Below, piece by piece: positions 25,558-27,272 of a DNA stretch of 27,272 bases. Position 1 is the first letter of the stretch, and each line of letters begins with the position of its first letter. Source of the stretch: JBCDBH01 sp039184055 (GTDB lineage Bacteria > Acidobacteriota > Thermoanaerobaculia > Multivoradales > J023); contig JBCDBH010000033.1 of the NCBI GenBank assembly GCA_039184055.1, forward strand, positions 1-27,272. The letters are read 5' to 3'. The translations under genes were made by a program, and so were the position numbers. Below the pieces are notes generated by a model. It was given only the letters and a program-made list of their open reading frames with translations. It was not told where the DNA came from and did not search any database.

Positions 25558-26307
25558 CCGCTCGCTCGAGTTCTCTGTGACAGTGAACAACCGGGCGCCC
25601 GCGCACGCCATTTCAGCGTAGGTCGTCGGCGCCTCGGACGACGCCCACGCGTCTCCCAGAGATTCACCGAACACCTCGCGCCAACGAAGCTGTTGTTTGC
25701 CGCGTCGGTCACTGAACACACCACGCTCGCCGTCGCGGCGATACCAGGCCGCCGGCTCGTCGTCGAGGGTCAACGACCACCAGTCGATCGGCCCTCCCGC
25801 CACACTCAACTCGGCTTGCCAAGTCTGACCGGCGGCATCGGCGAAAACGAAACGCTTCTCGTCTCGATTCACCTCCCCCACCGGCGCCACCGGCATCCGC
25901 CCGAGCAGCAGTCGGGGCAACGCGTCGAGCGGCAAATGCGCGAGCGGCAACACATGCAACGGCAGGCTGCCACGCGCAAGACACCATACCTCGTCGTAGT
26001 GGTTGATCCACAGAGCCTCGTCACCCGGCTCGACGGCGAGCTCCCACAAGGTCCGTCCGAGCGTGTCGGTCGCGACCATGCGATAGCGCGAGCGATCGGC
26101 GAGATAGAGCACGAGCTTGAAATCGAGATCCCCTTCGGGCCCCTCGTAGTTGACCCGAAAGAGACGCTGGGTCATCAGATCGCGATCGGGGAGTCGCCAC
26201 GGCGCGAGCTCGGGATCGAGAGGTTCTTGGCGTAGGGGAACGATGTCGGCGATCCCGGAGCAACCGGTGATCCACACCGCGAGCAGAGAGACGACGAAGC
26301 GACGCAC
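25555..26307 (-). CDS. LolB-like outer-membrane lipoprotein
   Basis: Lipoprotein with a short signal peptide (MRRFVVSLLAVWITGC) and lipobox ITGC (Cys16). The remaining 234 residues are a beta-rich domain with the LolB-type spacing of strands: MTQRLFRVNYEGPEGDLDFKLVLYLADRSRYRMVATDTLGRTLWELAVEPGDEALWI. In a LolB this domain receives lipoproteins from LolA and inserts them in the outer membrane. Sequence similarity by eye is weak, so the main support is position: TPR gene - lolB - prs - rplY - pth is the classic proteobacterial order. The GTG start is 3 bp after the TPR gene stop. It could instead be a general DUF4292-like lipoprotein of the same fold. Confidence 0.7.
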   Translation of the reverse strand: MRRFVVSLLAVWITGCSGIADIVPLRQEPLDPELAPWRLPDRDLMTQRLFRVNYEGPEGDLDFKLVLYLADRSRYRMVATDTLGRTLWELAVEPGDEALWINHYDEVWCLARGSLPLHVLPLAHLPLDALPRLLLGRMPVAPVGEVNRDEKRFVFADAAGQTWQAELSVAGGPIDWWSLTLDDEPAAWYRRDGERGVFSDRRGKQQLRWREVFGESLGDAWASSEAPTTYAEMACAGARLFTVTENSSER

Positions 26308-26310
26308 GGC

Positions 26311-27272
26311 TCAGCGAATGTCTTGGTTCGGTTCGAGATCGGCGAGCTTGGTGCGGATACGGTCGGCGTCATCGCTATCGAGATCGAGCGCCCGCTGGTA
26401 GGCACGTCGCGCCGACGTGATCTCACCGAGCGCGACGTAGACATCGCCGAGATGTTCGAAGACCGTCGGATCATCGACCACCAAACGGCCCGCCCATTCG
26501 AGCACGCGACGGGCGTCGTCGAGATCACCGAGCCGGAAATGAGCCCAACCGAGCGAGTCGATATACGCGCCGTTTTCCGGATCGATCGCCACCGCGGTTT
26601 CGATCAAGGCCAAGGCGCGCTCAAGATTCTCACCCCGATCCACCCACAAATACCCCAGGTAGTTGAGGGTCGGCGCATGGTCGGGCATCCGCTCGAGCAG
26701 GGACTCGAACGTACTCACGGCACGGTCGATCTCCCCGTTGCGCTCGAGCGCCGCGCCGAGCGTGAAATAGGGCGTGACGGCTTCGGGAGCGGCCTCGATG
26801 ACCCGTTCGAGCAACGGAATCGCCTCGGCCCACCGCTCGGCTCGATACCAGGCTTGCGCCGCGAAGAAGAGATCGTCGGCACTGTCGGCCGCCGTGAATG
26901 GTTCGATCAAACGCCGTGCCTCGTCGTCACGCGCCGCGTCGAAGAGCAGACCGATCCGACGCGCCAAGAGCTCGCGACGACGCGCGTCCTCGGCGGTCTG
27001 GGCCGCCGTACCGAGCGTCTCGAGCGCCGCGTCGAGGTCGCCCCGACCAGCCAGCGCCTGGCTGCGACCGACATGGCCGGCGAATCGTAGCGCCTCACTC
27101 CCGCTATCGATGGCCTCGTTCGCCGCGCTCTCCAGCAAATCGTAAGCCTCGGCCTCGTCGAGCAACGTCAGCTTGCGCAGCGCCAGGTGTTCGGCGAGAT
27201 CTTCCTGCCCGGCGGCCTCGAGCACGGCGATGTCCCGGTCATAGAGCGCCATGGCGTCGTCGAGCCGGTCGA
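26311..27272 (-). CDS. Tetratricopeptide repeat protein, 5' end outside the window
   Basis: Repeat protein with at least seven TPR-type helix pairs, read on the minus strand and open to the window edge, so the true start lies beyond 27272. Typical repeats are PTLNYLGYLWVDRGENLERALALIETAV, then AYIDSLGWAHFRLGDLDDARRVLEWAG and FEHLGDVYVALGEITSARRAYQRALDLD. This NYLGY..VDRG..L..AL..I and DSLGWA pattern is that of the TPR protein beside lolB in Pseudomonas and relatives. It is likely a protein-interaction scaffold; whether it is exported cannot be seen because the N-terminus is missing. It overlaps nothing, but ends 3 bp before the LolB-like gene, so the two are probably co-transcribed. Confidence 0.88.
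   Translation of the reverse strand, partial: DRLDDAMALYDRDIAVLEAAGQEDLAEHLALRKLTLLDEAEAYDLLESAANEAIDSGSEALRFAGHVGRSQALAGRGDLDAALETLGTAAQTAEDARRRELLARRIGLLFDAARDDEARRLIEPFTAADSADDLFFAAQAWYRAERWAEAIPLLERVIEAAPEAVTPYFTLGAALERNGEIDRAVSTFESLLERMPDHAPTLNYLGYLWVDRGENLERALALIETAVAIDPENGAYIDSLGWAHFRLGDLDDARRVLEWAGRLVVDDPTVFEHLGDVYVALGEITSARRAYQRALDLDSDDADRIRTKLADLEPNQDIR

Overview
This is a GC-rich (by eye a little above 60%), gene-dense chromosomal window from a Gram-negative bacterium. A TonB-dependent receptor, two outer-membrane-type lipoproteins with lipoboxes, lipid-A-type envelope enzymes and type IV pilus motors indicate an outer membrane. A SpoVG protein, a K+-dependent membrane pyrophosphatase and a HEAT-repeat Ser/Thr kinase point away from typical Gammaproteobacteria. 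Acidobacteriota or a similar deep-branching phylum is my best guess, but it is an inference from gene content only. I saw no tRNA or rRNA gene, insertion sequence, prophage, CRISPR array or integration site.

Layout. (1) 1-2111 (+): 3' part of a TonB-dependent receptor gene, ending at a bidirectional terminator (2150-2177). (2) 2201-6786 (-): a four-gene envelope operon encoding an ArnT/GT83-like membrane glycosyltransferase with an unusual N-terminus, a polyprenyl-phosphate glycosyltransferase (GT2), a LAB_N-domain membrane protein and an FKBP-type periplasmic lipoprotein. Divergent from it (6922-8531, +) are a PAP2 lipid phosphatase and a small coupled protein. (3) 8553-13394 (-): a tightly overlapping four-gene operon encoding a HEAT-repeat Ser/Thr kinase, two PilT-type ATPases and a small unknown protein. 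(4) 13683-15668 (-): uvrB. (5) 15876-19816 (+): an M3 oligoendopeptidase and two conserved-looking unknown proteins, ending at a terminator that faces the hppA terminator. (6) 20056-27272 (-): a TPR protein and a LolB-like lipoprotein, then, behind a strong sigma70-type promoter, spoVG, prs, rplY, pth and hppA.

How the genes work together. Region 2 has the parts of an undecaprenyl-phosphate-sugar pathway: the GT2 enzyme loads a sugar on a polyprenyl phosphate, a small membrane protein may help flip it, the GT83 enzyme transfers it to an envelope acceptor, and the PAP2 enzyme removes lipid phosphates. The GT83 protein carries a Calx-beta-like domain and what appears to be a catalytically dead PAP2 domain, the most unusual architecture here. 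Region 3 looks like a kinase-linked pilus retraction module in which one PilT has an altered Asp-box. Region 6 keeps the proteobacterial order TPR - lolB - (ispE) - prs - rplY - pth, but ispE is absent and spoVG lies there instead; hppA follows pth. The SpoVG protein has a tail of about 180 residues rich in charged, Ala and Pro residues, and the rplY-pth gap holds a 15-bp tandem repeat whose last copy appears to supply the pth ribosome-binding site.
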